Below are positions 21,915-31,105 of a stretch of DNA of 34,341 nt, piece after piece. Made by a program: the position numbers and the translations under genes. Numbering within the stretch: the first letter of the stretch is position 1; each line of letters opens with the position of its first letter. Origin of the DNA: CBFGTV01 sp965652145 (lineage in GTDB: Bacteria > Bacillota > Clostridia > Peptostreptococcales > Natronincolaceae); assembly GCA_965652145.1 (NCBI GenBank), contig CBFGTV010000034.1, positions 1 to 34,341 on the forward strand, given 5' to 3'. The notes beneath the pieces were generated by a model. It saw only the letters and a program-made list of their open reading frames with translations, was not told where the DNA came from and ran no database searches.

Positions 21915-22769
21915 ATGGATTTAACACCTCAGCAGAAGGCCCACGTCTTGGTGGAAAGCCTGGCCTATATTCAAAAATTCCACAATCAGATTGTTGTGAT
22001 CAAATACGGCGGAAACGCCATGGTTAATGAAGAACTGAAGCAATATGTCATCAAAGACATTGCCCTCATGAAATATGTAGGAATGAACCCGGTGATTGTC
22101 CATGGCGGAGGCCCAGAAATTACAGAGATGATGGCTTGCTTTGGGAAGGAGCCGCAGTTTATTGATGGACTGCGGATAACAGATGAAAAGACTATGGAAA
22201 TTACAGAAATGGTTTTGGGTGGAAAGATTGCCGGCGAAATTGTTAGCCTGTTGAATTGTAATGATGTTAAGGCCCTGGCCCTTACCGGTAAAGACGGTAG
22301 GCTGATTGAAGCCACCCAAAAAGATCCCAGGCTGGGCTATGTTGGGGAAATTACAAAAATCAATACGGGCCTTATTCATACCGTCATTAAAGAAGGCTAT
22401 GTGCCGGTGATATCGCCCATTGGCATGGGTGCCGGCGGTGAAAGCTATAACATTAATGCCGATGAGGTGGCAGGTAGGCTGGCGGTGGCCCTGGAGGCTA
22501 AAAAGCTGGTGCTGATTACCGATGTGGAAGGTGTATTAAAAAACCCCAAGGACCCAAAGACAATCATTACTGAAATTAAAACCACCGAGGTGAAGGGCTA
22601 TATTGAAAAGGGCATTATTCAAGGGGGTATGATCCCCAAAATCCATTGCTGCATGGGGGCTGTCACCCAGGGAGTGGAGCGTTGCCACATCATTGACGGC
22701 AGAAAATATCACTCAATTTTGCTTGAGATATTTACCGATGATGGAATTGGAACGATGATTACGACCTAA
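21915..22769 (+). CDS. argB: Acetylglutamate kinase
   Basis: A 284-residue amino-acid kinase. Typical blocks are VVIKYGGNAM (phosphate-binding Lys and Gly-rich loop), PVIVHGGGPEI, IDGLRITDEKTMEI and the nucleotide-site segment LVLITDVEGVL, plus GGMIPKI near the C-terminus. It phosphorylates N-acetylglutamate, the usual control point of the pathway. The N-terminal helix before the first strand (LTPQQKAHVLVESLAYIQKF) is of the type present in arginine-inhibited hexameric enzymes, so feedback inhibition is plausible. It follows argJ by 13 bp with GGGGGAAG as ribosome site. Confidence 0.95.
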   Translation: MDLTPQQKAHVLVESLAYIQKFHNQIVVIKYGGNAMVNEELKQYVIKDIALMKYVGMNPVIVHGGGPEITEMMACFGKEPQFIDGLRITDEKTMEITEMVLGGKIAGEIVSLLNCNDVKALALTGKDGRLIEATQKDPRLGYVGEITKINTGLIHTVIKEGYVPVISPIGMGAGGESYNINADEVAGRLAVALEAKKLVLITDVEGVLKNPKDPKTIITEIKTTEVKGYIEKGIIQGGMIPKIHCCMGAVTQGVERCHIIDGRKYHSILLEIFTDDGIGTMITT

Positions 22770-22782
22770 GGGGGTTATTGAA

Positions 22783-23985
22783 ATGCAAATCGACGAAATT
22801 GTGGAAACTGGCAATCAATACTTAATGAATAATTATAAAAGGCTGCCCATTGCCTTTGTTTCAGGTAAGGGATGCCGCCTGTATGATACCGAGGGAAGGG
22901 AATATATCGATTTTCTTGGCGGAATCGCCGTCAATAGCCTGGGACATAGCCCTCAGGAGCTGGTTGAGGCCATTCAAGACCAGGCTGCCAAGGTAATGCA
23001 CGTATCTAACTATTTCTGGAATGAAAGTCAGGTAAGGCTGGCAAAGCTGTTGGTGGAAAACTCCTTTGGTGATAAGGTGTTTTTCTGCAATTCCGGTGCC
23101 GAAGCCAACGAGGCGGCCATCAAGCTGGCGAGGAAATATGCCTATCAAAAATATGGTGCCCATAAATATGAGATTATTGCCATGAAGGGCTCCTTCCATG
23201 GAAGAACCCTGGGGACCCTTGGTTTAACCGATAATCCAAAATATCAGGAGGGATATGGCCCCTTGCCCGAAGGCTATGGATTTGCTGCATATAATGATAT
23301 TGATGCCCTCAAGAAGGCCATCACCCCCAATACCTGCGCCATCATCATAGAGCCCCTGCAGGGAGAGGGGGGCGTCACCCCGGCTGAAGCTGCCTATTTA
23401 AAGGCAGTTAAGGAGCTCTGCAATCAAGAGAACATTCTATTAATCTTTGATGAAATTCAATGTGGTATTGGAAGAACTGGAAAGCTCTTCGCCTATGAGA
23501 ACTTTGGCGTAACCCCAGACATCATGTCGCTGGCTAAGGCCCTGGCAGGAGGATTCCCCATTGGGGCCATTGTGGCTACCAATGAGGTGGCTTCTGTCTG
23601 GAAGCCCGGAGACCACGGCACTACCTTTGGCGGGAATCCCCTGGCCTGTACGGCAGGGGTAGCCACCTTGGAAGCGATGCTGAAGCAAAGGCTATGGGAA
23701 CAGGCGGAAGCAACCGGAGCCTATTTCAGGGAAAGGCTTCAAAAGCTGGTGGATGAATTCAGCTTTGTAAAGGAAGTCAGGGGCATGGGGTTAATGCTGG
23801 GGCTGGTGTTAACTATAGGGGGGGCTCCCATTGTGGAGCAGGCCTTTAAAAAAGGCTTCATCATCAACTGTACGGCAGAGAAGGTACTTCGATTTGTACC
23901 ACCCCTTATTGTAACCAAAGAAGAAATCGATGGCCTCGTGGCAGTTTTGAAGGAGATCTTTCAGGAAATGGAGGGAGCACAATGA
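22783..23985 (+). CDS. argD: Acetylornithine aminotransferase
   Basis: A 400-residue class III PLP-dependent aminotransferase that makes N-acetylornithine from the semialdehyde and glutamate. Visible are VSNYFWNE, the phosphate-binding CNSGAEANEAAIKLARKY, GSFHGRTLG, FDEIQCGIGRTG with the cofactor Asp, and the Schiff-base Lys252 in SLAKALAGGFPIGA. TTFGGNPLACTAG completes the family pattern. Some members also act on succinyl-diaminopimelate in lysine synthesis; the operon context argues for arginine. The stop overlaps the carA start (ATGA). Confidence 0.95.
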   Translation: MQIDEIVETGNQYLMNNYKRLPIAFVSGKGCRLYDTEGREYIDFLGGIAVNSLGHSPQELVEAIQDQAAKVMHVSNYFWNESQVRLAKLLVENSFGDKVFFCNSGAEANEAAIKLARKYAYQKYGAHKYEIIAMKGSFHGRTLGTLGLTDNPKYQEGYGPLPEGYGFAAYNDIDALKKAITPNTCAIIIEPLQGEGGVTPAEAAYLKAVKELCNQENILLIFDEIQCGIGRTGKLFAYENFGVTPDIMSLAKALAGGFPIGAIVATNEVASVWKPGDHGTTFGGNPLACTAGVATLEAMLKQRLWEQAEATGAYFRERLQKLVDEFSFVKEVRGMGLMLGLVLTIGGAPIVEQAFKKGFIINCTAEKVLRFVPPLIVTKEEIDGLVAVLKEIFQEMEGAQ

Positions 23986-25064
23986 AAGCCTATTTAGTAT
24001 TGGAGGATGGCAGTATATTCGAAGGAAAGGCCTTTGGCAGCCTAAAGGGTGAGGTAGGTGAAGTGGTTTTTAATACTGCCATGACAGGCTATCAGGAAAT
24101 CTTCACTGATTATTCCTACAATGGCCAAATTCTAGTAATGACCTACCCAATGATTGGTAACTATGGGCTCAATTATGATGATATAGAGGCCCAACGGCCG
24201 GCTATTAAAGGTCTGGTGGTGCGGGAATACTGTAAGGAACCCAGCAACTGGAAAAATGAAATGATGCTGGAGGAATATCTTCAAACCAACGGAATTATGG
24301 GAATTGAGGGAATTGATACGAGAATGCTGGTGAAGCATTTAAGAGACAAGGGAACCATGAAGGGAATCATTACCACCAGTCTGGCGGATCAGGATGGACT
24401 GTTTCAGGCCATAGATCAGGTTGATATCCTTCGAAAGAATTACACCGAAGAGGTATCAACCAAAAGCCCCTATATGATTCCTGGTTCAGGGCCCAGAATC
24501 GTATTAATGGATTTCGGAGTCAAGCTGAATATTATTCGGATTTTGCAATCCTATGGCTGTCAAATTACGGTAGTGCCCTATGATATAGGAGCAGAAGAGA
24601 TTTTAAAGCTCAAGCCCGACGGACTATTTTTATCCAATGGCCCTGGAAATCCTGAAAACCTTCAAAATTCCGTTGAAACCATTAAGGCCCTGCTGAAGGA
24701 GCTGCCAATATTCGGAATATGTATGGGGCACCAGCTATTGGGCATGGCTTCGGGGGCAAGGACCTATAAGCTCAAATTCGGTCATCGTGGCGCCAATCAT
24801 CCCGTAAAGGACTTAAAAACCAACCGGGTCTATATTACCTCCCAAAACCATGGCTATGCCATCGATGAAAGTACCTTAAACACAAACCTTCTTACAGTTA
24901 CCCATAGAAATTTGAACGATGGCACCATTGAGGGGATCAAACATAAATATTTACCGGTTTTCAGCGTACAATATCATCCTGAAGCCTGCCCCGGGCCAAT
25001 GGATTCCAAATATCTTTTTGATCAATTTCTTAATTATGTCAAAAGGGATCAGCAAGCGGTATAG
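23982..25064 (+). CDS. carA: Carbamoyl-phosphate synthase small subunit (glutaminase)
   Basis: A 360-residue glutamine amidotransferase subunit. The N-terminal CPSase small-chain domain is followed by a class I glutaminase with the triad Cys247 (GICMGHQLLG), His332 and Glu334 (QYHPEA). LSNGPGNPENL forms the oxyanion-loop region. It releases ammonia from glutamine and channels it to CarB. It overlaps argD by four bases and precedes carB by 11 bp. Location in the arg operon suggests an arginine-dedicated synthase; whether a separate pyrimidine copy exists cannot be seen here. Confidence 0.96.
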   Translation: MKAYLVLEDGSIFEGKAFGSLKGEVGEVVFNTAMTGYQEIFTDYSYNGQILVMTYPMIGNYGLNYDDIEAQRPAIKGLVVREYCKEPSNWKNEMMLEEYLQTNGIMGIEGIDTRMLVKHLRDKGTMKGIITTSLADQDGLFQAIDQVDILRKNYTEEVSTKSPYMIPGSGPRIVLMDFGVKLNIIRILQSYGCQITVVPYDIGAEEILKLKPDGLFLSNGPGNPENLQNSVETIKALLKELPIFGICMGHQLLGMASGARTYKLKFGHRGANHPVKDLKTNRVYITSQNHGYAIDESTLNTNLLTVTHRNLNDGTIEGIKHKYLPVFSVQYHPEACPGPMDSKYLFDQFLNYVKRDQQAV

Positions 25065-25075
25065 GAGGAATAACA

Positions 25076-28000
25076 ATGCCTAAGGACAATAAAATCAGTA
25101 AAGTACTAGTCATCGGCTCAGGGCCAATCGTTATCGGGCAAGCGGCTGAGTTTGACTATTCAGGCACCCAGGCTTGTAAGTCCTTAAAGGAAGAAGGCCT
25201 AAGGGTGGTTTTGGTTAATAGCAACCCTGCCACCATCATGACAGACCAGCATATTGCAGACCATATCTATATTGAACCCTTAAGCCTGCCTGCCCTGGAA
25301 AAAATAATTGAAATAGAAAGGCCCCAGGGAATCTTACCCACCCTGGGAGGGCAAACCGGACTCAATCTGGCTATAGAGCTTTATGAAGCAGGAATTTTGG
25401 AAAAATATGATGTTAAGCTGTTAGGCACCTCAGTAGAGGCAATTAAACGGGCAGAGGACCGTCAGTTATTTAAAGAAACCATGGAGAAAATAAACCAACC
25501 CATTCCTGCCAGCACCATCGTTGAATCCTTGGAGGCAGCCCTGGCGTTTGCAAAGCAAGTGGGATACCCCCTGATTGTTCGACCAGCCTATACCCTGGGG
25601 GGAACCGGAGGCGGAATTGCCCCTGACGAGGCGGCCCTTACAGAGATTGTATCCAGAGGGCTACGCTACAGTCGGATTGGTCAGGTATTGATTGAACAGA
25701 GTGTTGCCAATTGGAAGGAAATTGAATATGAAGTCATGCGTGATCAAAATGATAATTGCATTATCATTTGTAATATGGAAAACTTTGATCCGGTGGGGGT
25801 ACATACTGGGGACAGTATTGTGGTGGCTCCTTCCCAAACCCTGCGGGACCAAGAGTACCAAATGCTCAGAAGCGCTTCCATTGACATTATCCGGGAGCTG
25901 AAGGTGGAGGGGGGCTGTAACATTCAGTTTGCCCTTAACCCCTATAATATGAGTTATGTGGTCATTGAGGTAAACCCAAGGGTAAGTCGTTCCAGTGCCC
26001 TGGCATCCAAGGCAACGGGCTATGCCATTGCCAAGATTGCAGCTAAAATTGCCATTGGACTAACCCTGGATGAAATTAAAAACCCTGTTACCGGGAAAAC
26101 CACTGCCTGCTTCGAGCCTGCCCTGGACTATGTGGTGGTTAAAATTCCCCAATGGCCCTTTGATAAGTTCAATACCGGCGACAGAAGCCTGGGAACCCAG
26201 ATGAAGGCCACCGGCGAGGTAATGGCCATAGAAAGAACCTTTGAAGCGGCCCTGTTGAAGGCCATTAGAAGCCTGGAGGGGAAGCGTCGAGATATTTATA
26301 CCAGCACCATGGCAGCCTGGAGTCAGGAATTCATTGATGAAATCATATCTTATCCTAATGATCAAAGGCTGTTTGGTATTTTTGAGGCTGTCAGAAGGGG
26401 TATGGATCTAGAGAAAATAAACCGGTTAACGGGGATTGATCCATGGTTTTTATCTAAAATCCATCATATTATTGAGCTTGAAGGGGAAATCAAAAAGGTC
26501 GGTCTTCGGGAGCCACTATTAAGGGACTGTAAAAAGATGGGGTTCTCCGATCGTCATCTGGCACTTCTGTTGAATATGGAAGAGGCGGCTCTTCGTCATT
26601 ATCGCAGGGAGGTAGGACTGACCCCGGTTTATAAGCTGGTGGACACCTGTGCTGGGGAGTTTGAATCGGCTACACCCTACTTTTACTCCACTTATGAAAG
26701 GGAAAATGAGGTAGCAATCCTTAACAAAAGGAAGGTGATGATACTGGGCTCGGGGCCCATTCGAATCGGTCAGGGAATTGAATTTGACTACTGCTGTGTT
26801 CACGGGGCCTGGGCCCTGAAGGAGCTGGGGATCGAAACCTTGATTGTCAATAATAATCCCGAAACCGTCAGTACAGATTTTGATACCTCCGACAAGCTCT
26901 ACTTTGAACCCCTAACCCCTGAGGATGTTATCAATATTGCAGAGATGGAAAAAATAGATGGAGTCATCGTTCAATATGGGGGCCAAACGGCTATTAATCT
27001 GACAAAGGCCCTCCATGAACACGGCCTTCCGATTTTAGGAACCTCCCCGGAATCCATCGACATAGCAGAGGATCGGGAAAAATTTTCAAAGCTCCTGACA
27101 TCATTAAAAGTTCCCCAGACCAGGGGTGCCACTGCAATTAATCTGCAGCAGGTGGAAGCGGCAATGAAGCAGCTGGGCTTTCCATTAATGGTAAGACCCT
27201 CCTATGTGATCGGCGGTCAATCCATGGAAATTGTTTGGAATCGTGAGCAGCTGCTGCACTATGCCGGCCAATTCTGGCAGGATCAACAGGATTACCCAAT
27301 ATTACTTGATCAGTATATAGAAGGCCAGGAGGTAGAAATTGACGGAATCAGTGACGGAGAAACGGTGTTTATACCAGCCATTATGGAGCATATTGAACGG
27401 GCAGGGGTTCATTCCGGTGACAGTATGAGTGTATATCCTGTACAAAATGTCAGTGAAAAGGCCATTCATGATATTGTTGAATATACCAGCAGGCTGGCCA
27501 GGGCCTTAAAGGTTAGGGGACTGATTAACATACAATTTGTTGTAAAGGATCAACAGGTAATGGTGCTGGAGGCGAATCCCAGGGCCTCCCGAACGGTTCC
27601 CATTGTATCGAAGGTAACGGGTGTTCCCATGATTTCCCTGGCAACGGCAGTGATGACGGGGAAAACCCTGAAGGAAATGGGCTATGAAGATGGCGTTGCC
27701 AAGCCGCCCGATTATGTCATTGTAAAGGCACCGGTCTTTTGCCTTGAAAAGCTGGCAGAGGTGGATATCAGCCTGAGTCCTGAAATGAAATCCACCGGTG
27801 AAGTAATGGGGGTAGGGGCTGATTACCAGGAGGCCCTGTTTAAGGCCTTTGAAGCCACAGGACTGAAAATCCCTTCCACTGGATCAGTGCTGTTATCCAT
27901 ATCAGACCGGGATAAGGGGGAAGCCCTTGAAATTGCCGGAAAGCTCCATAGCCTGGGCTTTAGGCTGACGGCCACCCAGAAAACAGGCAGCTTCTTAAGG

Positions 28001-28255
28001 GACAATGGGATTAAGGTTGATGAGGTTTATCAAGACCTAACTGCCGCTGTTCAATCCTTTAAAGCAGGGGAAACGGTGATGATGATCAATACCCCAACAA
28101 AGGGTAAGCTTGTAGACCGGCTGGGCTTTAAGCTGAGAAGAAGCTCCATTGATTACAAGATTCCCTGCTTTACCTCTTTAGATACAGTCTCGGGATTTAT
28201 TGAAGTAATTAAGTATGCTAGAAAATATTCCTATGGGGTGAAAAAGCTATTTTAA
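25076..28255 (+). CDS. carB: Carbamoyl-phosphate synthase large subunit
   Basis: A 1059-residue synthetase with two homologous ATP-grasp halves. Both begin with a carbamoyl-phosphate synthase loop (VIGSGPIVIGQAAEFDYSG near residue 12; ILGSGPIRIGQGIEFDYC near 555) and carry GGQTGLNLA / GGQTAINL and the ATP-grasp NPR motifs (EVNPRVSRSSALASKATG, EANPRASRTVPIVSKVTG). The first half phosphorylates bicarbonate, the second carbamate. The last ~125 residues form the regulatory MGS-like domain, somewhat reduced. The length is close to the usual ~1060-1075, so the gene is intact. GGAGG precedes the ATG. argF, which often follows in Bacilli, is absent. Confidence 0.97.
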   Translation: MPKDNKISKVLVIGSGPIVIGQAAEFDYSGTQACKSLKEEGLRVVLVNSNPATIMTDQHIADHIYIEPLSLPALEKIIEIERPQGILPTLGGQTGLNLAIELYEAGILEKYDVKLLGTSVEAIKRAEDRQLFKETMEKINQPIPASTIVESLEAALAFAKQVGYPLIVRPAYTLGGTGGGIAPDEAALTEIVSRGLRYSRIGQVLIEQSVANWKEIEYEVMRDQNDNCIIICNMENFDPVGVHTGDSIVVAPSQTLRDQEYQMLRSASIDIIRELKVEGGCNIQFALNPYNMSYVVIEVNPRVSRSSALASKATGYAIAKIAAKIAIGLTLDEIKNPVTGKTTACFEPALDYVVVKIPQWPFDKFNTGDRSLGTQMKATGEVMAIERTFEAALLKAIRSLEGKRRDIYTSTMAAWSQEFIDEIISYPNDQRLFGIFEAVRRGMDLEKINRLTGIDPWFLSKIHHIIELEGEIKKVGLREPLLRDCKKMGFSDRHLALLLNMEEAALRHYRREVGLTPVYKLVDTCAGEFESATPYFYSTYERENEVAILNKRKVMILGSGPIRIGQGIEFDYCCVHGAWALKELGIETLIVNNNPETVSTDFDTSDKLYFEPLTPEDVINIAEMEKIDGVIVQYGGQTAINLTKALHEHGLPILGTSPESIDIAEDREKFSKLLTSLKVPQTRGATAINLQQVEAAMKQLGFPLMVRPSYVIGGQSMEIVWNREQLLHYAGQFWQDQQDYPILLDQYIEGQEVEIDGISDGETVFIPAIMEHIERAGVHSGDSMSVYPVQNVSEKAIHDIVEYTSRLARALKVRGLINIQFVVKDQQVMVLEANPRASRTVPIVSKVTGVPMISLATAVMTGKTLKEMGYEDGVAKPPDYVIVKAPVFCLEKLAEVDISLSPEMKSTGEVMGVGADYQEALFKAFEATGLKIPSTGSVLLSISDRDKGEALEIAGKLHSLGFRLTATQKTGSFLRDNGIKVDEVYQDLTAAVQSFKAGETVMMINTPTKGKLVDRLGFKLRRSSIDYKIPCFTSLDTVSGFIEVIKYARKYSYGVKKLF

Positions 28256-28353
28256 ATGAACTTCTAAGCAGTTAAAACTTAGGTTATGTATAGGGAAATT
28301 TCCATATATGTATTCCGATTGACCACAACAAAGCCATATTAAAATTTATATTT

Positions 28354-28388
28354 CACCCGCTGAGAAGGTTATTGCAGCGGGTGTTTTT
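28354..28388 (+). terminator. Intrinsic terminator of the arginine operon
   Basis: CACCCGCTG (28354-28362) pairs perfectly with CAGCGGGTG (28375-28383), followed by TTTTTAT. It lies ~100 bp after carB; the bases between hold nothing recognisable. Confidence 0.88.
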
Positions 28389-28472
28389 ATGACAAAATTC
28401 ATAATTATATTCAGCTTCGGAGGTAACTACTATAGGTTGTCATAAAACTGCACCTATATTATTTTTAGTAAT

Positions 28473-28514
28473 AGGACATCTGTCCTTTTTTCCTTTAGCG
28501 TAGAACACTATACT
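28473..28514 (+). promoter_or_regulatory. Inverted repeat and possible -10 upstream of the Crp-family gene
   Basis: AGGACA-TC-TGTCCT (28473-28486) is a perfect 6-bp inverted repeat followed by a T-run. A TATACT (28509-28514) downstream could be a -10, but no good -35 accompanies it. The repeat could be an operator, for example for autoregulation, or a weak terminator. Confidence 0.3.
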
Positions 28515-28535
28515 AAAGGGAGAGGGGGAATAACA

Positions 28536-29228
28536 ATGGAAATAGTAAAAAATGAAAGTTTACTAAGGCATTATATTAAGGCCTTTCATTTGGATGATAG
28601 GTTTAGTGGGGATATGGCAAAATTGATGACCTTCTATTCCTTTGAAAAGGGGGAATTGGTTTGCAGCATTGATGAAGAGTTGAAATTCTTTTATTTTATT
28701 GTAAAGGGTAAGCTAAAGATCTACACCATCTTGGAAAACGGCAAATCAGTATTGGTTCGCTTTTACTTTCCCGCTTCGGTTATTGGAGATTTGGAAATGT
28801 TCAAGAATTATAAAGTGAGATGTAATGTAGAGGCGATTACGAAAACCCTGGCAATTGGTATAAAAATGGAGGATATACGAGAATATGCCGCTAATGATCA
28901 TATCTTTTTGAAATTTGTCATAGAAAACCTGAGCCATAAGCTCTATACCCTTTCAAATATGACGGCTTTAAATCAATCCTATCCCTTCATAAACCGGTTT
29001 GCCAGCTATTTGATCACCATAGCCTGTGATGATAACAATAAACTAATTAGTGAGATTAAAACCAGTAATATGACTGAGCTGGCGACATTTTTGGGGGTAA
29101 GCTACAGGCATTTAAACCGAGTGATTAAGAACCTATGCGTAAGAGGGCTCATTAAAAGAACCCGTGAGGGGCTAAAGATATTAGATTATGAAAAATTAAA
29201 GGAAATGTCAGGTGGATACTATGAATAA
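28536..29228 (+). CDS. Crp/Fnr-family transcriptional regulator (YeiL-like)
   Basis: A 230-residue regulator. The N-terminal cyclic-nucleotide-binding-type beta barrel (residues ~10-130) contains FYFIVKGKLKIYTILENGKSVLVRFYFPASVIGDLEMF, the latter part as GDLEMF. A dimerisation helix follows, then a C-terminal winged helix-turn-helix (TELATFLGVSYRHLNRVIKNL, ~residues 183-205). No Cys cluster of the FNR iron-sulfur type is present and the cyclic-AMP-binding residues are not conserved, so the signal is unknown. Its stop codon overlaps the start of the next gene by eight bases, so the Cys-rich miniprotein is cotranscribed and probably functionally linked. Confidence 0.88.
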   Translation: MEIVKNESLLRHYIKAFHLDDRFSGDMAKLMTFYSFEKGELVCSIDEELKFFYFIVKGKLKIYTILENGKSVLVRFYFPASVIGDLEMFKNYKVRCNVEAITKTLAIGIKMEDIREYAANDHIFLKFVIENLSHKLYTLSNMTALNQSYPFINRFASYLITIACDDNNKLISEIKTSNMTELATFLGVSYRHLNRVIKNLCVRGLIKRTREGLKILDYEKLKEMSGGYYE

Positions 29229-29460
29229 CGAATTTTTAGTTTCCATAATAGCCATAGGAACCGTAGCGGTTTCAGGTATTTTATATTTCACGGGCAGAAA
29301 GGGCTGGGCCGCCAAAAAGAAGGAAATGAACTGGCGGGCTAAGCTTTGCCCCCAATACAAGACCAGGTATACAATGGGGCAGGAAAGTTTTGTTATGTCT
29401 TTACGTAATTGTAGCAGCTGCAGACACTACGTTGGTGGAAGATGCGATAAAAACTTTTGA
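29221..29460 (+). CDS. Membrane-anchored Cys-rich miniprotein
   Basis: A 79-residue protein. The N-terminus is one transmembrane helix (about residues 5-23), then a basic segment (KKKEMNWRAK) and a Cys-rich tail with Cys43, Cys64, Cys67 and Cys75 in the pattern C-x20-C-x2-C-x7-C. The positive residues after the helix suggest the tail faces the cytoplasm. Four Cys could bind zinc or an iron-sulfur cluster. No family is recognised. The ATG at 29221 follows AGGTGG by five bases, inside the last codons of the Crp-family gene; an in-frame GTG at 29212 is the alternative start. Its neighbours, a Crp/Fnr regulator and rubrerythrin, hint at redox or oxygen response, but this is inference. Confidence 0.75.
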   Translation: MNNEFLVSIIAIGTVAVSGILYFTGRKGWAAKKKEMNWRAKLCPQYKTRYTMGQESFVMSLRNCSSCRHYVGGRCDKNF

Positions 29461-29572
29461 ATTCAGCCAGATCGACCAATGAATAATGATAGAAAACATG
29501 GGGGAATGGTAGGTATGATATTAAATTTAGATGGATATAATTAGAAATAAAAGCAAAAGGAGGTAGTTATAT

Positions 29573-30139
29573 ATGACTGTTAAAAATGCAATGACCGCTG
29601 ACTTTCTTCGATCAGCCTATGGTGGAGAAAGTATGGCCCATATGCGGTATTTAATCTGGGCCGATGTTGCCGATCAAGAGGGTTATCCCAATGTCGGAAG
29701 GCTTTTCAGGGCCATCGCCAATGCAGAATATGCCCATGCAGACAATCATTTTCGAGAGCTGGGAACAGAAAAAAAGGATCATACGGTAACTGCGGGGGCA
29801 GTATTTGGACTGGGAGATACAGTTCAAAACCTGCAGGGTGGAATTGATGGAGAGCTCCATGAAATAGAGCAAATGTACCCAGTATATTTAAATGCAGCTC
29901 AATTTCAGGGAGAAAAAGGAGCAGAAAGGGCCTTTCATTATGCCCTGGAGGCCGAAAAGATCCATGCAAAGCTGTTCCAGGATGCCCAGGATGTTGTGAA
30001 GCAGGGCAGGGATATGGAGATTGATGACATCCATGTCTGTCAGGTCTGTGGTCATACAGTGGCGGGAGAGTTGCCTGAAAAATGTCCAATCTGTGGCGCC
30101 AAGGCGTCTATGTATAAAACCTTTGCCAAGGAAGCCTAA
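29573..30139 (+). CDS. Rubrerythrin
   Basis: A 188-residue protein with an N-terminal ferritin-like di-iron domain (GESMAHMRYLIWAD, NAEYAHADNHFREL and EAEKIHAKLF supply the Glu/His ligands). A C-terminal rubredoxin-type iron site has Cys156, Cys159, Cys171 and Cys174 (CQVCG, CPICGA). Rubrerythrins reduce hydrogen peroxide in anaerobes with electrons from rubredoxin or NADH-linked donors. The ribosome site is AAAAGGAGG, seven or more bases before the ATG. It is likely monocistronic, with a strong terminator after it; the 112-bp upstream gap shows no convincing promoter. Confidence 0.95.
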   Translation: MTVKNAMTADFLRSAYGGESMAHMRYLIWADVADQEGYPNVGRLFRAIANAEYAHADNHFRELGTEKKDHTVTAGAVFGLGDTVQNLQGGIDGELHEIEQMYPVYLNAAQFQGEKGAERAFHYALEAEKIHAKLFQDAQDVVKQGRDMEIDDIHVCQVCGHTVAGELPEKCPICGAKASMYKTFAKEA

Positions 30140-30143
30140 AATT

Positions 30144-30200
30144 AAAAAAAGGGCTGCTATAAAACGAAAAAAATCGTCTTGTAGCAGTCCCTTTTTTTTT
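30144..30200. terminator. Bidirectional terminator between rubrerythrin and the AraC-type gene
   Basis: GGGCTGCTATAAAACGA (30151-30167) pairs with TCGTCTTGTAGCAGTCCC (30174-30191, few mismatches), with an A-run before and a long T-run after, so it can serve both convergent genes. Confidence 0.92.
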
Positions 30201-30213
30201 GTTTGATTTTAGG

Positions 30214-31068
30214 CTAACGATTCTGCCTTTTATAAAGTAAAGGCGAATAATTGGTAATATTTTTGAAAACTCTTCCAAAATGAGATACGTTTTTGAAGCC
30301 TACAACTTCTGCAATATCAATTACCTTAAGATTGGTCTCCCGTAATAGCCTTTGGGCCTCGCGGATTCGTATGTTATTGATATATTCAACAACAGTGAAG
30401 CCCGTAGTTTGTTTGAAGGTTCGACTTAAATGATATTGACTAATAAAAAATTTTTTTGACAGGCCAGGAAGGGATAAGGGGTGACCGTAATGCTGATTAA
30501 TATATTGAACAATTTCAGATATCTTTTCGTGCATTGGGCTGGGAGGAACCAGCCTGACATTTTGATTTTCTTCAATGTATCGTCTTGTGTAGACTAAAAG
30601 CTCCATCAATAGAGACTGCAAAGATATTTCAAAGCCTAAGCCCTGACTCTGGGCCTCGTAAATAAGGCGATTAAAGACTGTTTCAACATATTGCTGATCG
30701 GCAGGTAAAAAGGGAACCACATGACAGGAATCAACAAATAATGTCTCTAAAAGCTGGTTCATTCCTGGGCTGGAGGGCAAAAAATCTTTGTTGAAATTAA
30801 TGAGAATCCGTATATGATTTTGGGTGTTAGCATCGGTTGTTTTATGAAGGTCATGGGCATTAATCATGACTAAATTACCAGGTTGAATTCGGAAAACCCG
30901 ATCCTTAATGAAATAATACCGTTCTCCGGCTAAAAGATAATATAGTTCATATTGATTATGAAAATGATTGACCTTCATAGTGAAATTTCCAAAGACCTCA
31001 CGATATGAAAGATAAAAGGATTCGTCCGGATAATGAAAATCTATATTTTCTCTTTTCACGAATATCAC
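30214..31068 (-). CDS. AraC-family transcriptional regulator
   Basis: A 284-residue regulator with an N-terminal cupin-like ligand domain (NHFHNQYELYYLLAGERYYFI, PGNLVMINAHDLHK) and a C-terminal AraC DNA-binding domain with two helix-turn-helix motifs. The second half reads HPLSLPGLSKKFFISQYHLS, then FTVVEYINNIRIREAQRLL, then VIDIAEVVGFKNVSHFGRVFK, each a typical AraC/XylS segment. The ligand is unknown. It is divergent from a MATE transporter, and a tandem 20-bp repeat lies between them, so the transporter is the likely target. ATG 31068 is preceded on the minus strand by GGTAGGTGAT. Confidence 0.92.
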   Translation of the reverse strand: MIFVKRENIDFHYPDESFYLSYREVFGNFTMKVNHFHNQYELYYLLAGERYYFIKDRVFRIQPGNLVMINAHDLHKTTDANTQNHIRILINFNKDFLPSSPGMNQLLETLFVDSCHVVPFLPADQQYVETVFNRLIYEAQSQGLGFEISLQSLLMELLVYTRRYIEENQNVRLVPPSPMHEKISEIVQYINQHYGHPLSLPGLSKKFFISQYHLSRTFKQTTGFTVVEYINNIRIREAQRLLRETNLKVIDIAEVVGFKNVSHFGRVFKNITNYSPLLYKRQNR

Positions 31069-31105
31069 CTACCATAAATATATCATAATGCTGCTACGAA
31101 AATAA

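Noticed and set aside
21921..22379. 152-codon open frame on the minus strand
   Set aside because: It lies wholly inside argB, antisense to conserved kinase motifs, and has no ribosome site or family features.
28473..28486. FNR-type box (TTGAT-N4-ATCAA) or CRP box upstream of the Crp-family gene
   Set aside because: The palindrome AGGACATCTGTCCT does not match either consensus; kept only as an unassigned inverted repeat.
29706..30089. 127-codon open frame on the minus strand
   Set aside because: Antisense to rubrerythrin, His/Pro-rich as expected for a reverse frame of this gene, no ribosome site.
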